Shown: one piece after another, positions 46,175 through 54,974 of the stretch | Position numbering within the stretch: the first letter of the stretch is position 1 | Layout: each line of letters opens with the position of its first letter | NCBI GenBank assembly: GCA_965243525.1 | Contig: OZ251568.1 | Location: 1,426,001-1,490,000 of the forward strand | Origin: WTKD01 sp965243525 | Lineage (GTDB): Bacteria; Spirochaetota; Spirochaetia; WTKD01 | Direction: 5' to 3' | Length of the DNA: 64,000 bases | Made by a program: the position numbers and the translations under genes | The notes under the pieces: generated by a model | What the model was told of the DNA's origin: nothing | Databases searched by the model: none | The model's input: the letters and a program-made list of their open reading frames with translations, nothing else

Positions 46175-46906
46175 ATGCAGAAAATAATAATTAGTTTGAT
46201 AATCTTATCTTTGGGAGGTATGCTCTTTGCGCAGGATGTTGATGCGATCATTGATGCATATCTCGAAAATGTTGTACACGAATCATCTCGCGGAAAGGCG
46301 AGCATGGAGGTGCAAAATCGTTTTGGCACGCGTAGGATTGATATGATTGTCTATGCACGCGGTGCACATGACGCATTAATTGAGTTCACCTCCCGGGCAG
46401 AGTTGGGGCAAAAGGTCTTGCGAAGCAAGGATGACATTTATCTGTATTATCCCGATGCCTCTGAGATAATCCGCTTGCAGGGTTCAGCTCTGCGACAGTC
46501 CATGCAGGGATCAGATGTATCGTATGAGGATTTGACCGGGGGGAGGAGCCTTACCGAGAGTTATACCATTCGCTATGAAGGCATTGAAACGGTGAACGAT
46601 GTTGAGACGTTCAAGATTATGCTGACTGCAAAAAAGAGAAACCTTGCCTATCCAAAACAGGATTTATGGATCAACACTGAGTCTTTTGTGCTTGAAAAGA
46701 GTCAGCTCTATTCATTGAATGATCGCTTGCTCAAGGTGATCACCACCTTGAAGACAGAAATTATCGATGGAAAAACAGTGGCTACCGAAATTTCTATTAT
46801 CGATGCATTGAAAAAAAACACCGAAACAATTCTGCGATACGAAGAGTTTGAAGTTGATGTTGCTATTGATCCTGCGATATTCTCCCTTGAAGAATTAACG
46901 TTTTAA
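46175..46906 (+). CDS. LolA-like outer-membrane lipoprotein-sorting protein
   Basis: 243 aa from ATG 46175 (GTG at 46172 is adjacent). Signal peptide MQKIIISLIILSLGGMLFAQ, then the LolA/LppX-like fold seen as repeated amphipathic strands: SSRGKASMEVQNRFG, RRIDMIVYARGAHDALIEF, LRSKDDIYLYYPD, DLWINTESFVLEKS. Members of this group carry lipoprotein or lipid cargo through the periplasm. The position right after an FtsX pair fits acceptance of cargo from the ABC exporter. Confidence 0.85.
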   Translation: MQKIIISLIILSLGGMLFAQDVDAIIDAYLENVVHESSRGKASMEVQNRFGTRRIDMIVYARGAHDALIEFTSRAELGQKVLRSKDDIYLYYPDASEIIRLQGSALRQSMQGSDVSYEDLTGGRSLTESYTIRYEGIETVNDVETFKIMLTAKKRNLAYPKQDLWINTESFVLEKSQLYSLNDRLLKVITTLKTEIIDGKTVATEISIIDALKKNTETILRYEEFEVDVAIDPAIFSLEELTF

Positions 46907-46907
46907 T

Positions 46908-48110
46908 ATGCGTAGAATTCTAGTATGCATTGTTGCAAGCCTTGTTTTTCCGGTATTTGCGGATGTTGATGCAATAGTATCGACGTCAATTTCAGGACTT
47001 TATGAGAAGAAATCCACTGATCTCTTCACGGGGGCCGCAGAGAATGATTATCTGTCAGCACGGTTTGGAGGATCAGCGCATATTCGGTTTTATTCTACGC
47101 AGTCTAGGATCGTGCGCGCAAGATTTGAGTTCATTACCAATTTTTCCGCCTCTTCTCAGGGAAGTGTCAGTCTTCTGCTTGAATTTCCAAAGGCCTATAT
47201 TCGCTTTCGTGTTCCGGTAACAGATGCATATACCTTGCGCTTCTCGCTTGGGAAGGATGTTTATTCATGGGGAGAGGGAAGGATTTACAATGCCGCCGAT
47301 GTGCTTAACGGATCACGGTATGAAACATCGCTCGATGTCCTGTTACGTACTACGGGAAACGGCACAGGAGGTACTCAGGGTACTCAGCAAAACACTCAGA
47401 TTATTGAATCGACTTCCATTCGAAACAGCAGTGTGTGGGCAGGTTCGGCCTTTATCCCAATAGCATCCTATGCCTTCGCCGAGCTCTTATTTGCAATGCC
47501 AAACAATCTCGAACGCGGCATACGGGTGGTTTATCCTGCACAGGCCCCCTCGCCTGGCACAGACAAGACCAATTTTCTGTTTCTTGGAAATGGAATCAAA
47601 GACGATTTTTTTCTTGGATTTCGAACGCAATTTCGCATTGCGCAGGTGAAGACAGAAATCGGATATGCCTACAGAGCAAAACCTTTGGCCGTGCAAAAGG
47701 GGAGTCATCAGCCATTTATTTCATTGCAAGGCAATCTTTTCGTTGATTGGTATATTGCCAATGCCTTCACGGTAGATGAGACAGGCAATTTCAATACAGA
47801 ATTGAGCGCCGGGTTGTTTTATACAGATACCTTTGATTATGTCCATGGATTGCGGATTCGCTTGGAAACCTTGTATCGCATCGAGTTGGAAGAAGCGTTT
47901 TTGTTTTTTGACATTCATTATGTATTAAATGAGCTGACGACTTTTTCGCTGAGCACTGAAATATACCTTGTTGATCCCAAGGCCATGCTTATTTTCGGAA
48001 TATCCCACGATCTCAATGGATTGCTGCTTTCCTTTAATACGAATATGCTTGTAAACAGTGACGGCGTATACCAAACTGCACTTGCAGTTGGACTTTCCTA
48101 TACATTTTAA
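46908..48110 (+). CDS. Outer-membrane barrel-like protein of the ABC/LolA operon
   Basis: 400 aa, 1-bp gap after the LolA-like gene. Signal peptide MRRILVCIVASLVFPVFA. Many alternating strands with aromatic girdle residues, a Gly/Thr/Gln-rich loop (GNGTGGTQGTQQNTQ), and the last residue Phe in ALAVGLSYTF, the classic outer-membrane insertion signal. No family recognised. It may be the final acceptor or channel for whatever this export operon moves. Confidence 0.8.
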   Translation: MRRILVCIVASLVFPVFADVDAIVSTSISGLYEKKSTDLFTGAAENDYLSARFGGSAHIRFYSTQSRIVRARFEFITNFSASSQGSVSLLLEFPKAYIRFRVPVTDAYTLRFSLGKDVYSWGEGRIYNAADVLNGSRYETSLDVLLRTTGNGTGGTQGTQQNTQIIESTSIRNSSVWAGSAFIPIASYAFAELLFAMPNNLERGIRVVYPAQAPSPGTDKTNFLFLGNGIKDDFFLGFRTQFRIAQVKTEIGYAYRAKPLAVQKGSHQPFISLQGNLFVDWYIANAFTVDETGNFNTELSAGLFYTDTFDYVHGLRIRLETLYRIELEEAFLFFDIHYVLNELTTFSLSTEIYLVDPKAMLIFGISHDLNGLLLSFNTNMLVNSDGVYQTALAVGLSYTF

Positions 48111-48119
48111 TTTTTCACC

Positions 48120-48929
48120 ATGAGTTCTACGAGAAATCACAAAAAAGAATCACTCAACAAACAAATCCTTGAACTGCTTCCGGAATCCCTCCAATCTCCA
48201 GGCAAGCAACTTCTTTATGACAATGAAATTGAGGCGAGACAAGATTATGCAAATACGGTCTCGATCAAACGCTTGGGATTCAATGATCACGGAGACGTGC
48301 ATATGCGTATTGTTGTGCTCAATGCACTTCGTATGGCGATGCTCTTGCGCGATGCGGAGATCCCCTTGCACCTTGAACAGGAAGGGATTGGTAGTTTTGA
48401 GGATAGTTTGTTCGTTTTATTAATCGCAGGATTATTTCACGACATCGGAATGGGGATTACTCGAAGCATGCATGAACATTTTTCGGCATGGATGATGCAA
48501 GACAATATCAGAGAACTCTGTCGTACCTATGTTGCTTCCAATCTTTACAAACAAGTTGCCCTCGAGACGATGGTTTACGAATGTATTGTTGGACATATGG
48601 GGACGATTCAAGCGCATTCGTATGAATCTGGACTGATTTTGATTGCTGATGGATGTGACATCGGGCAGGGAAGAGCACGTATTCCCATGCTTATCGACAC
48701 CCCAAGCAAACGTGGCGATATTCACAAATATTCTGCACTTGCAATTGGAAATGTTGAAATTAGTTCAGGTGATCAATCTCCTATTCTTATCACAGTATAC
48801 ACGAAAGAATCAGCCGGATTTTTTCAAATTGAAGAAGTTCTTTTGCCGAAACTTGCCATGAGTTCTGCACGAAATTTTTGCAGAGTACAGGCTATTTACA
48901 ATAATGAGTCAAAAGAATATATTTTATAA
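48120..48929 (+). CDS. HD-domain phosphohydrolase-like protein
   Basis: 269 aa, cytoplasmic. HD-domain metal ligands are all present: His in NDHGDVHMRIV (about 60), His-Asp in LFHDIGMG (about 107), His in VGHMG (about 161) and Asp in LIADGCDIG (about 181). Members cleave nucleotides or phosphoesters; no partner sensor domain is attached. Last gene of the ABC/LolA run, 9 bp after it; a link to that function is unclear. Confidence 0.87.
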   Translation: MSSTRNHKKESLNKQILELLPESLQSPGKQLLYDNEIEARQDYANTVSIKRLGFNDHGDVHMRIVVLNALRMAMLLRDAEIPLHLEQEGIGSFEDSLFVLLIAGLFHDIGMGITRSMHEHFSAWMMQDNIRELCRTYVASNLYKQVALETMVYECIVGHMGTIQAHSYESGLILIADGCDIGQGRARIPMLIDTPSKRGDIHKYSALAIGNVEISSGDQSPILITVYTKESAGFFQIEEVLLPKLAMSSARNFCRVQAIYNNESKEYIL

Positions 48930-48974
48930 TATAACCCCGTTATAAGTTGATTGAATGCCTTTTATACGTATAAT
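48930..48974 (+). promoter_or_regulatory. glnA promoter with upstream palindrome
   Basis: TTGATT (48947-48952), 16 bp, TATAAT (48969-48974). The palindrome TATAAC-CCC-GTTATA (48930-48944) lies directly upstream of the -35 box, a typical activator or repressor position. It differs from the amt operator. Confidence 0.6.
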
Positions 48975-48998
48975 ATGGGCTGAAAGGGAGAGGTAATT

Positions 48999-50402
48999 AT
49001 GACCGTGCAAGAAATAGTAAAGTTGATACAAACTGAAAACATAGAATACATTGATCTGCAATTTGGTGACATGTTTGGATTGTTAAATCACACAACTTTT
49101 ATTGCGAAGAACTTTGAAGATTCGCATTTTGAACATGGGATTCCCTTTGACGGCTCATCGATCCGTTCTTGGAAATCAATTGAAAAATCGGACATGATGT
49201 TTCTGCCAGACCTTTCATCTGCATTTATTGATCCCTTTCGTTCTCGAAAAACCTTGGTTATCTATGGTGATATTCTTGAGCCCAGAACCGGAGAATTGTA
49301 CAATCGAGCCCCACGAACAATCATCAACAATGCGATCAATTTTCTAAAAAGTCTTGGTATTGGTGATGAAATCTTTTTTGGACCTGAGCCGGAATTCTTT
49401 ATTTTCGATTCGATTAACGTAAAAAACAGCTCTAATATTTCGTATTATGAAATTGACTCTGTTGAAGGACCGTGGAATTCGGATTCAGGAGAAGCAAACC
49501 TTGGCCATTTAATCAAGCACCAAAAGGGTTATTTCCCTGCATCTCCGCAAGATACTATGGCCGATTTGCGAAGTGATATCACTTCAAATATGCAGGCGAT
49601 GGGAATGAGAGTTTTTTTGCACCACCATGAGGTCGGAACCTCACAAGGGGAAATAGGCTTTCAACATAGTACTGGTGTTTCTGCAGGAGATAGTGTGCAT
49701 AAATACAAGTATGCGGTAAAAAACACTGCTTATACGTACGGAAAGACAGCAACATTCATGCCAAAACCAATGACTGAGGATAGTGGTAGTGGAATGCACG
49801 TACACGCTTCAATATGGAGAGAGGGCAAAAACCTTTTTGCTGGTGATGGATATGCAAATCTTTCAGAAACCGCTCTCTACGCTATTGGAGGATTGTTACG
49901 ACATGGTCGCTCGATTCAGGTCTTTACCAATCCGACCGGAAATAGCTATCGACGCCTGGTTCCAGGATACGAAGCCCCGGTAAAACTTGCGTACAGCGCA
50001 ACAAATCGTTCTGCAGCGGTGCGTATTCCCTATGTCATTGGTGAAAAAGCACGTAGAATTGAATTTCGTTGTGGTGATGCATCCGGGAGCCCATATCTCA
50101 ATTTTGCTGCATTAACGATGGCAATGATTGACGGCATTCGTAATAAAATTCATCCGGGCGACCCACTTGATAAAAATATCTATGATCTCCCAGCACAAGA
50201 GGCAGCAAAGATATCATCAACTTGCGAGAATCTTGAAGTTGCAACCACAGAATTGAAAAATGACATGGCGTTTCTCACTGCTGGCGATGTTTTTTCAGAA
50301 GATTTTATCGATGCATATATTGACTACAAAATCTCAGAGGAAATCACCCCATTGAAGCTGCAACCTACTCCGCTTGAATACGAACTCTACTATGATGTTT
50401 AA
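48999..50402 (+). CDS. glnA: Glutamine synthetase, type I
   Basis: 467 aa GSI. FEDSHFEHGIPFDGSSIRSW-like N-terminus, metal-site region FGPEPEFFIFD, KPMTEDSGSGMHVHASIW, NPTGNSYRRLVPGYEAPV and RIPY. The adenylylation loop is kept: NIYDLPAQE with Tyr395 at the site of E. coli Tyr397, which marks the beta subtype controlled by GlnE. It makes glutamine from glutamate, ammonia and ATP. Ribosome site GGGAGAGG. glnE lies convergently 31 bp downstream. Confidence 0.97.
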   Translation: MTVQEIVKLIQTENIEYIDLQFGDMFGLLNHTTFIAKNFEDSHFEHGIPFDGSSIRSWKSIEKSDMMFLPDLSSAFIDPFRSRKTLVIYGDILEPRTGELYNRAPRTIINNAINFLKSLGIGDEIFFGPEPEFFIFDSINVKNSSNISYYEIDSVEGPWNSDSGEANLGHLIKHQKGYFPASPQDTMADLRSDITSNMQAMGMRVFLHHHEVGTSQGEIGFQHSTGVSAGDSVHKYKYAVKNTAYTYGKTATFMPKPMTEDSGSGMHVHASIWREGKNLFAGDGYANLSETALYAIGGLLRHGRSIQVFTNPTGNSYRRLVPGYEAPVKLAYSATNRSAAVRIPYVIGEKARRIEFRCGDASGSPYLNFAALTMAMIDGIRNKIHPGDPLDKNIYDLPAQEAAKISSTCENLEVATTELKNDMAFLTAGDVFSEDFIDAYIDYKISEEITPLKLQPTPLEYELYYDV

Positions 50403-50433
50403 TCACGAAACGTTGTAGATTTAGAAAAAATAA

Positions 50434-53400
50434 TCACGAAAGATGGCGAGCTCGTATCTGTGTGCACGTGTCGATAACGGTTTTCCGTGTGGATTCAAGT
50501 GCCGCTATAAATTCATCCTTGTGCGACATGCTGTCTGAAAAGACAATGCGTCCTATTTTTAGTTGAATTGAAGTATCGGGAGGGATGGTATGGGTTTGTC
50601 TGTCTTCAAAAATTTGAAGCATATGTTCTATTTTTCGAAGAATGATATAATGCTTCGCTAGCATTTGCTGTTCTTGCAGCGATATGATGTTTTGTGCGGC
50701 AAGCTCTTCAAGACAAGTGAGAGTTCCATAGTTGTTTGCTATAAAATCACCACGGTGGATGAGCTGTAATGCCTGTACGAGAAACTCAATATCGCGGATT
50801 CCTCCAGATGAACATTTTACGTCAAATGCATGTTTATTTTTTTGATCGTCTGAGTCTACTTTTTCGTGGATCGCATGGAGCATGGTGTTGATTTTCTGAC
50901 ATATAGCGGTTGGTTGGTATGTTGCGAGGCGTGCATCGATGATGGCTCTGATGGCATCCACCAATGTTTTGCCAAAGGTGAGGTTTCCAGCGATGGGGGA
51001 GAGCTTTAATGCCGCTTGTAACTCCCAAAACTCCGCTTGTTTTTTGTAATAATTCAAAATACTTTTGTCGGTATGCACGATGCTACCAACATTGCCGTGC
51101 GGTTGTAATCGAAGATCAATACGATAGGATCGCCCCGAAGGGGTTATTTTACTGAGCGTTTGAATAATTGTGCGAAACCATGTGGAAATCTTTGTTTGTT
51201 CACCTTCAACTCCAGAAGGGGTATAAACAGCAAGAATATCGATATCGGAACTGTAGTTTAACTCGTGGGCGCCAAGTTTTCCAAAGGCAAAAATACAGCA
51301 ATTGCTTAATAATGCTGCATCTTGATCAGACAGTTCTTGTTCTAGTTCATGAAAATACGTGCGAATGATTGCAATCGCAAGGTTACTGATCTCTTGAGCA
51401 ATGGTATTAAAGGGAATCTGCAACAACATATCTCGAATCGCAATGCGTAAGAGTTCGCGGCGACGAAATTCACTGATAATGATCGCCTTATCGGTTGCAC
51501 TGTTCAACATGAATTGATTGCTCAGGTCTTTTTGCAATGTTTCAAGTGGGCAAAATAAGTGGATGCGCTCTTGTTCAGCAAGCCAAGTCAAATGTTCCGG
51601 ATGTGAAGCAAGGACCATTGAGAGAAATGGACTAATCGATAGAATCGTGATCAGCATTTCAAGACGATAGGGTTGCTCAAGCACCTCGGTATAGAATTGT
51701 TCAGGATTGTTAATTCTGGTGATGAATAGCGCAAGATTGTTTATCACCAAATCAGGGTCAATCGATTGTTCGAGATATCCCCACGTCAAAAGGAGCAACA
51801 CTGAGAATTGTGGAGATTGTGCATGGCAAGAGGCCAGAGACTTCAGATTGTTGTAGGCCTGCAAGGGATTTTTGAAAATGTGGAAATAGCGCCGCTTTAC
51901 GCGCTCAGAATAGAGCTCTTCTCGAACCAAAAGATCGCTAATGGTTAACTTGGTATCTTTTGGCAATGCTGCTTCACCAAGATGTTTTTCAACAAATTGG
52001 CGTACTCGTGCAGTGTGCATCTGAAAATCAAGGTATAACTGCATTTCTTCGGTGCTGTGTTCAGATTCTTGATAGTTCATCCGGCGGGCAAGATGTTTGA
52101 ATTCTGGAGAAGAAAATTCAGGAATGAACAAATCATTAGCGTTTCCTCGGAGCATGCGAAGAGAATTATTTAATCTACGGTGGAAGGCGTATGCTTCAAG
52201 CATATAATCTGAATCTTCCACCCGGATGACACCCAGGGTTGCTAATTCGCGTAATGCAACGTGGATAGAGGGCGTGCGTAGTTTTTTTTCTGTTTTTCCA
52301 TGTTGTATTTGCAATAACTGCACCGTATATTCGGTATCGACCAAGGCACCAGGGCTAAATTTTGCATTGGGTCGTGTTGTATCGTCATAGGTGGAGAGTT
52401 GTAGATTTCGCGCTTCTTGTATTTCTTGGGTGTTGATTGAATCTTGTTCATAGAGAACCGAGTCGCGAATAGCAAGCACTCGTTTAGCAAGGTGTTTGCT
52501 TCCAGTGATTGGTCGAAGGCGCGTCAGAGCAAGGCGATACAGGCTGTGCGCATCGCTATTTGGTTGATAATAGGCGACAAATTTTGCCAAGCTCACTGCA
52601 ATAGGTCCAGATTCACCATGGGGGCGTAGTCGTAAGTCGATTTTGAAAATCCCTTCTTGTTTTGCCCGGATTGATTGAGCAACTGATTTAAAAAATTGTT
52701 CAAAAAATTCGTGGTTGCTAAGTTCCGAGTTTTTTTGACAATATCCGCTGTCGCTATAGAGGCAGAGAATTTCAAGATCTGAAGCATAGCCCAATGCGGC
52801 TCCCCCCAGTTTTCCTAATCCAAAGATACACCATTCTGCGGTTTTTCCTGCAGCAGTTTTTGGTTTGCCCCATCTTTTGGTGTAGTGATCCCATTGAATG
52901 CGAGCAACATAATCCAGAACAGTGTTAGCAAGTGTAGTAAGCCGTTCACTGAGGAAAAAAAAGTTCAAATTTTTGTGCAGAATGTGGTCGATATCGATGA
53001 GAAAGTTTTCTTGATCCTTGAAATCGTTAATTCGTTGGAGTTTCTCTTCAACGGTTTTTGCACCAATGAGATAATCATCCATTCGATCAGCAAGCTCTTC
53101 TGGGGATGCGCTCAATAAGGTGTGTTCTTGAGAATGTTGGAGCACCGTTTGCAGGGTTTCGTATTGAAGACGAAGAAAATCCTCCCACAAAAAATCGCTA
53201 AATCCAAGCAAAAGAGCGAGATCATGTTGCTGTTTTTGTTCGGTGAGGAGCTCTTGCATAAAATGAGTCGCCTTGCGCGAGGTGATATCTTTTACGAGCT
53301 GCATAAAACGTCCAAGAGCCTTGGCGGGATCTGGTGAAGCGTTTAGGTTTTGACTCAACTGTTTTGTCAGCAAAACCACCATAGAAATAGTTTTCTTTCT

Positions 53401-54087
53401 TGTCTCAAAACTTTCATTGGTGAGGTGTGGATCAGATAATACAAATGTGTCGTTTATCTGGTTTTTATGCGTGCCTATGTGTATCTTCTGTATCGAAATA
53501 TCAAGAGTAAACAATCCATAGGTGACGAAAAACAAAAAGAAATTAGTATCTTCGGCAGTTATGGCAAGTTCAATTGTGTGCTGATCAAGCTGCTTGCAGG
53601 TAAGCAAAATAGGTTGGGTATGTTTTTGCTGTGCTGCCATAGCGTTTAAATTTTCAGCAATACGAGCAAGCACGGGGTTAAACAAGGTAGCTCTCGTCTG
53701 AAGAGATTCCACCATATGATTCTTGAACTGCATGAAGAAAGAAGAAAATTGTTCTAATTGAATGCCCACATCGGGTTCACGTGAATATATCCAAAAGATA
53801 GACATACCCCGCTCTTCTTGATCAATGGTTTTTAATATGACAAGACCGTTGTGAATATGGAAGCCACAAGAAGCGATTATGCCAGTTTGACAAGACACGA
53901 TTCCTGCTACGTCCAAATGAAAGAGCACGAATAAGAATCTGCTTTCTGTGTTTACTTTTTCCTGAAACTCGTAAAGAAAATCAATAGGCTCAGATTTGCT
54001 TAGCGCAGCGAGCTTTTCTTCGTGCGCGAGTTGCTGTTCTTTTGAAAATAACCGGGTGTATTCTTGTATCGAATCCATCATCACCAT
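50434..54087 (-). CDS. glnE: GlnE-type glutamine synthetase adenylyltransferase with ACT-like N-terminus and swapped halves
   Basis: 1217 aa, about 270 longer than E. coli GlnE. Residues about 48-105 (LDVAGIVSCQTGIIASCGFH) and 168-222 (AEDTNFFLFFVTYGLF, INDTFVLSDP) resemble the two GlnD ACT domains. Residues about 380-670 look like the E. coli C-terminal adenylylating half: GLGKLGGAALGYASDLEIL, RLRPHGESGP, GALVDTEY. Residues about 870-1200 look like the E. coli N-terminal deadenylylating half: FGKLGAHELNYSSDIDIL, SGGIRDIEFLVQ, LQIFEDRQTHTIPPD. So the order appears to be ACT-ACT-AT-AR instead of AR-AT. The first active site reads S-D-L-E, the second S-D-I-D. Start overlaps the upstream gene; ATGs at 54081 and 54078 are possible. 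Confidence 0.88.
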   Translation of the reverse strand: MVMMDSIQEYTRLFSKEQQLAHEEKLAALSKSEPIDFLYEFQEKVNTESRFLFVLFHLDVAGIVSCQTGIIASCGFHIHNGLVILKTIDQEERGMSIFWIYSREPDVGIQLEQFSSFFMQFKNHMVESLQTRATLFNPVLARIAENLNAMAAQQKHTQPILLTCKQLDQHTIELAITAEDTNFFLFFVTYGLFTLDISIQKIHIGTHKNQINDTFVLSDPHLTNESFETRKKTISMVVLLTKQLSQNLNASPDPAKALGRFMQLVKDITSRKATHFMQELLTEQKQQHDLALLLGFSDFLWEDFLRLQYETLQTVLQHSQEHTLLSASPEELADRMDDYLIGAKTVEEKLQRINDFKDQENFLIDIDHILHKNLNFFFLSERLTTLANTVLDYVARIQWDHYTKRWGKPKTAAGKTAEWCIFGLGKLGGAALGYASDLEILCLYSDSGYCQKNSELSNHEFFEQFFKSVAQSIRAKQEGIFKIDLRLRPHGESGPIAVSLAKFVAYYQPNSDAHSLYRLALTRLRPITGSKHLAKRVLAIRDSVLYEQDSINTQEIQEARNLQLSTYDDTTRPNAKFSPGALVDTEYTVQLLQIQHGKTEKKLRTPSIHVALRELATLGVIRVEDSDYMLEAYAFHRRLNNSLRMLRGNANDLFIPEFSSPEFKHLARRMNYQESEHSTEEMQLYLDFQMHTARVRQFVEKHLGEAALPKDTKLTISDLLVREELYSERVKRRYFHIFKNPLQAYNNLKSLASCHAQSPQFSVLLLLTWGYLEQSIDPDLVINNLALFITRINNPEQFYTEVLEQPYRLEMLITILSISPFLSMVLASHPEHLTWLAEQERIHLFCPLETLQKDLSNQFMLNSATDKAIIISEFRRRELLRIAIRDMLLQIPFNTIAQEISNLAIAIIRTYFHELEQELSDQDAALLSNCCIFAFGKLGAHELNYSSDIDILAVYTPSGVEGEQTKISTWFRTIIQTLSKITPSGRSYRIDLRLQPHGNVGSIVHTDKSILNYYKKQAEFWELQAALKLSPIAGNLTFGKTLVDAIRAIIDARLATYQPTAICQKINTMLHAIHEKVDSDDQKNKHAFDVKCSSGGIRDIEFLVQALQLIHRGDFIANNYGTLTCLEELAAQNIISLQEQQMLAKHYIILRKIEHMLQIFEDRQTHTIPPDTSIQLKIGRIVFSDSMSHKDEFIAALESTRKTVIDTCTQIRARHLS

Positions 54088-54926
54088 TCACAGATAAATT
54101 TTTTTAAAAACGATTCAGGGTGATAGCTCATTTTTGCATGACGCAATCCAGGATCTCCCAGATCTTGTTCCTTGTTGATGTGGGTTATTTCTTCAGGAAG
54201 CATCGCAGCAGTTTGCTTGTCTATCATTTGAAATGCACCCTTGTACGTAATAAGCGCCTTCTCATAGTGCAATGCCCACGTAGTAGTGTTGGGAATACGT
54301 TCCCCCAAGGTATAGGCAATGGGATTCCCATCGTTGATATAGAGAATCCATCCTTCTAATCCCAATTCTTCATAGTGCATAAGAGCATTCCGCGCTGGTA
54401 TATAATCGGCATCATCTGTTTGATTCTTGTGCCAACTGGTGAGAATTTCCAGAGCATCGCAACATGTGTCATGGTTAATGGGAGCTAGTTCATACGAATA
54501 AAGACGTTGAAACTGAGATATGAGATTTCTTTTCTTGTGATATTTTCTCCCTGAAAGCGTTGCAAGTGCCTCTCGTGAATATAGATATTCAAAGTCATTG
54601 GGATCCTCGGTGCAAGATAGTCCAAGTTCTTTGAAATGGGGATGTGTGTGGAGTCGTTCGGGTATTGCACGAATATAGTCTGTCTTGCTACGGATTTCCT
54701 GTAGGCGCGACACTGAGGGGATATCCTCTGGAAAACTGACAAATTTTTTTCCATTTGTTATGCCGTATACCTCCAATGGGCGATTCCAAACGATTGAAAA
54801 AGAATAGACATCACGAAATAAAAAAAGATTGCTTGTGCAAAATTCAGCAACACCATCAGAAAGCGCATCGAGTCGATGGATTATGGTGGGTAAAAGAGAT
54901 CGGTCAACTCCCGAGCGTAGTTCCAT
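54081..54926 (-). CDS. DUF2156 (GNAT-fold, phosphatidylglycerol lysyltransferase C-domain-like) protein
   Basis: 281 aa. The diagnostic blocks LSGRKYHKKRNLISQFQR (about 136-153) and INKEQDLGDPGLRHAKMSYHP (about 246-266) match DUF2156. The domain in MprF transfers lysine or alanine from tRNA to phosphatidylglycerol, but stand-alone members like this lack the flippase part and are of unknown specificity. No signal peptide or helices. A TATAAT box ends 5 nt before the ATG (GAGGA between). Coupled to glnE. Confidence 0.87.
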   Translation of the reverse strand: MELRSGVDRSLLPTIIHRLDALSDGVAEFCTSNLFLFRDVYSFSIVWNRPLEVYGITNGKKFVSFPEDIPSVSRLQEIRSKTDYIRAIPERLHTHPHFKELGLSCTEDPNDFEYLYSREALATLSGRKYHKKRNLISQFQRLYSYELAPINHDTCCDALEILTSWHKNQTDDADYIPARNALMHYEELGLEGWILYINDGNPIAYTLGERIPNTTTWALHYEKALITYKGAFQMIDKQTAAMLPEEITHINKEQDLGDPGLRHAKMSYHPESFLKKFICEW

Positions 54927-54974
54927 TCCTCATTATAAATTGACGGGTAGCTATGGTATAGCATAGCATGAAGT

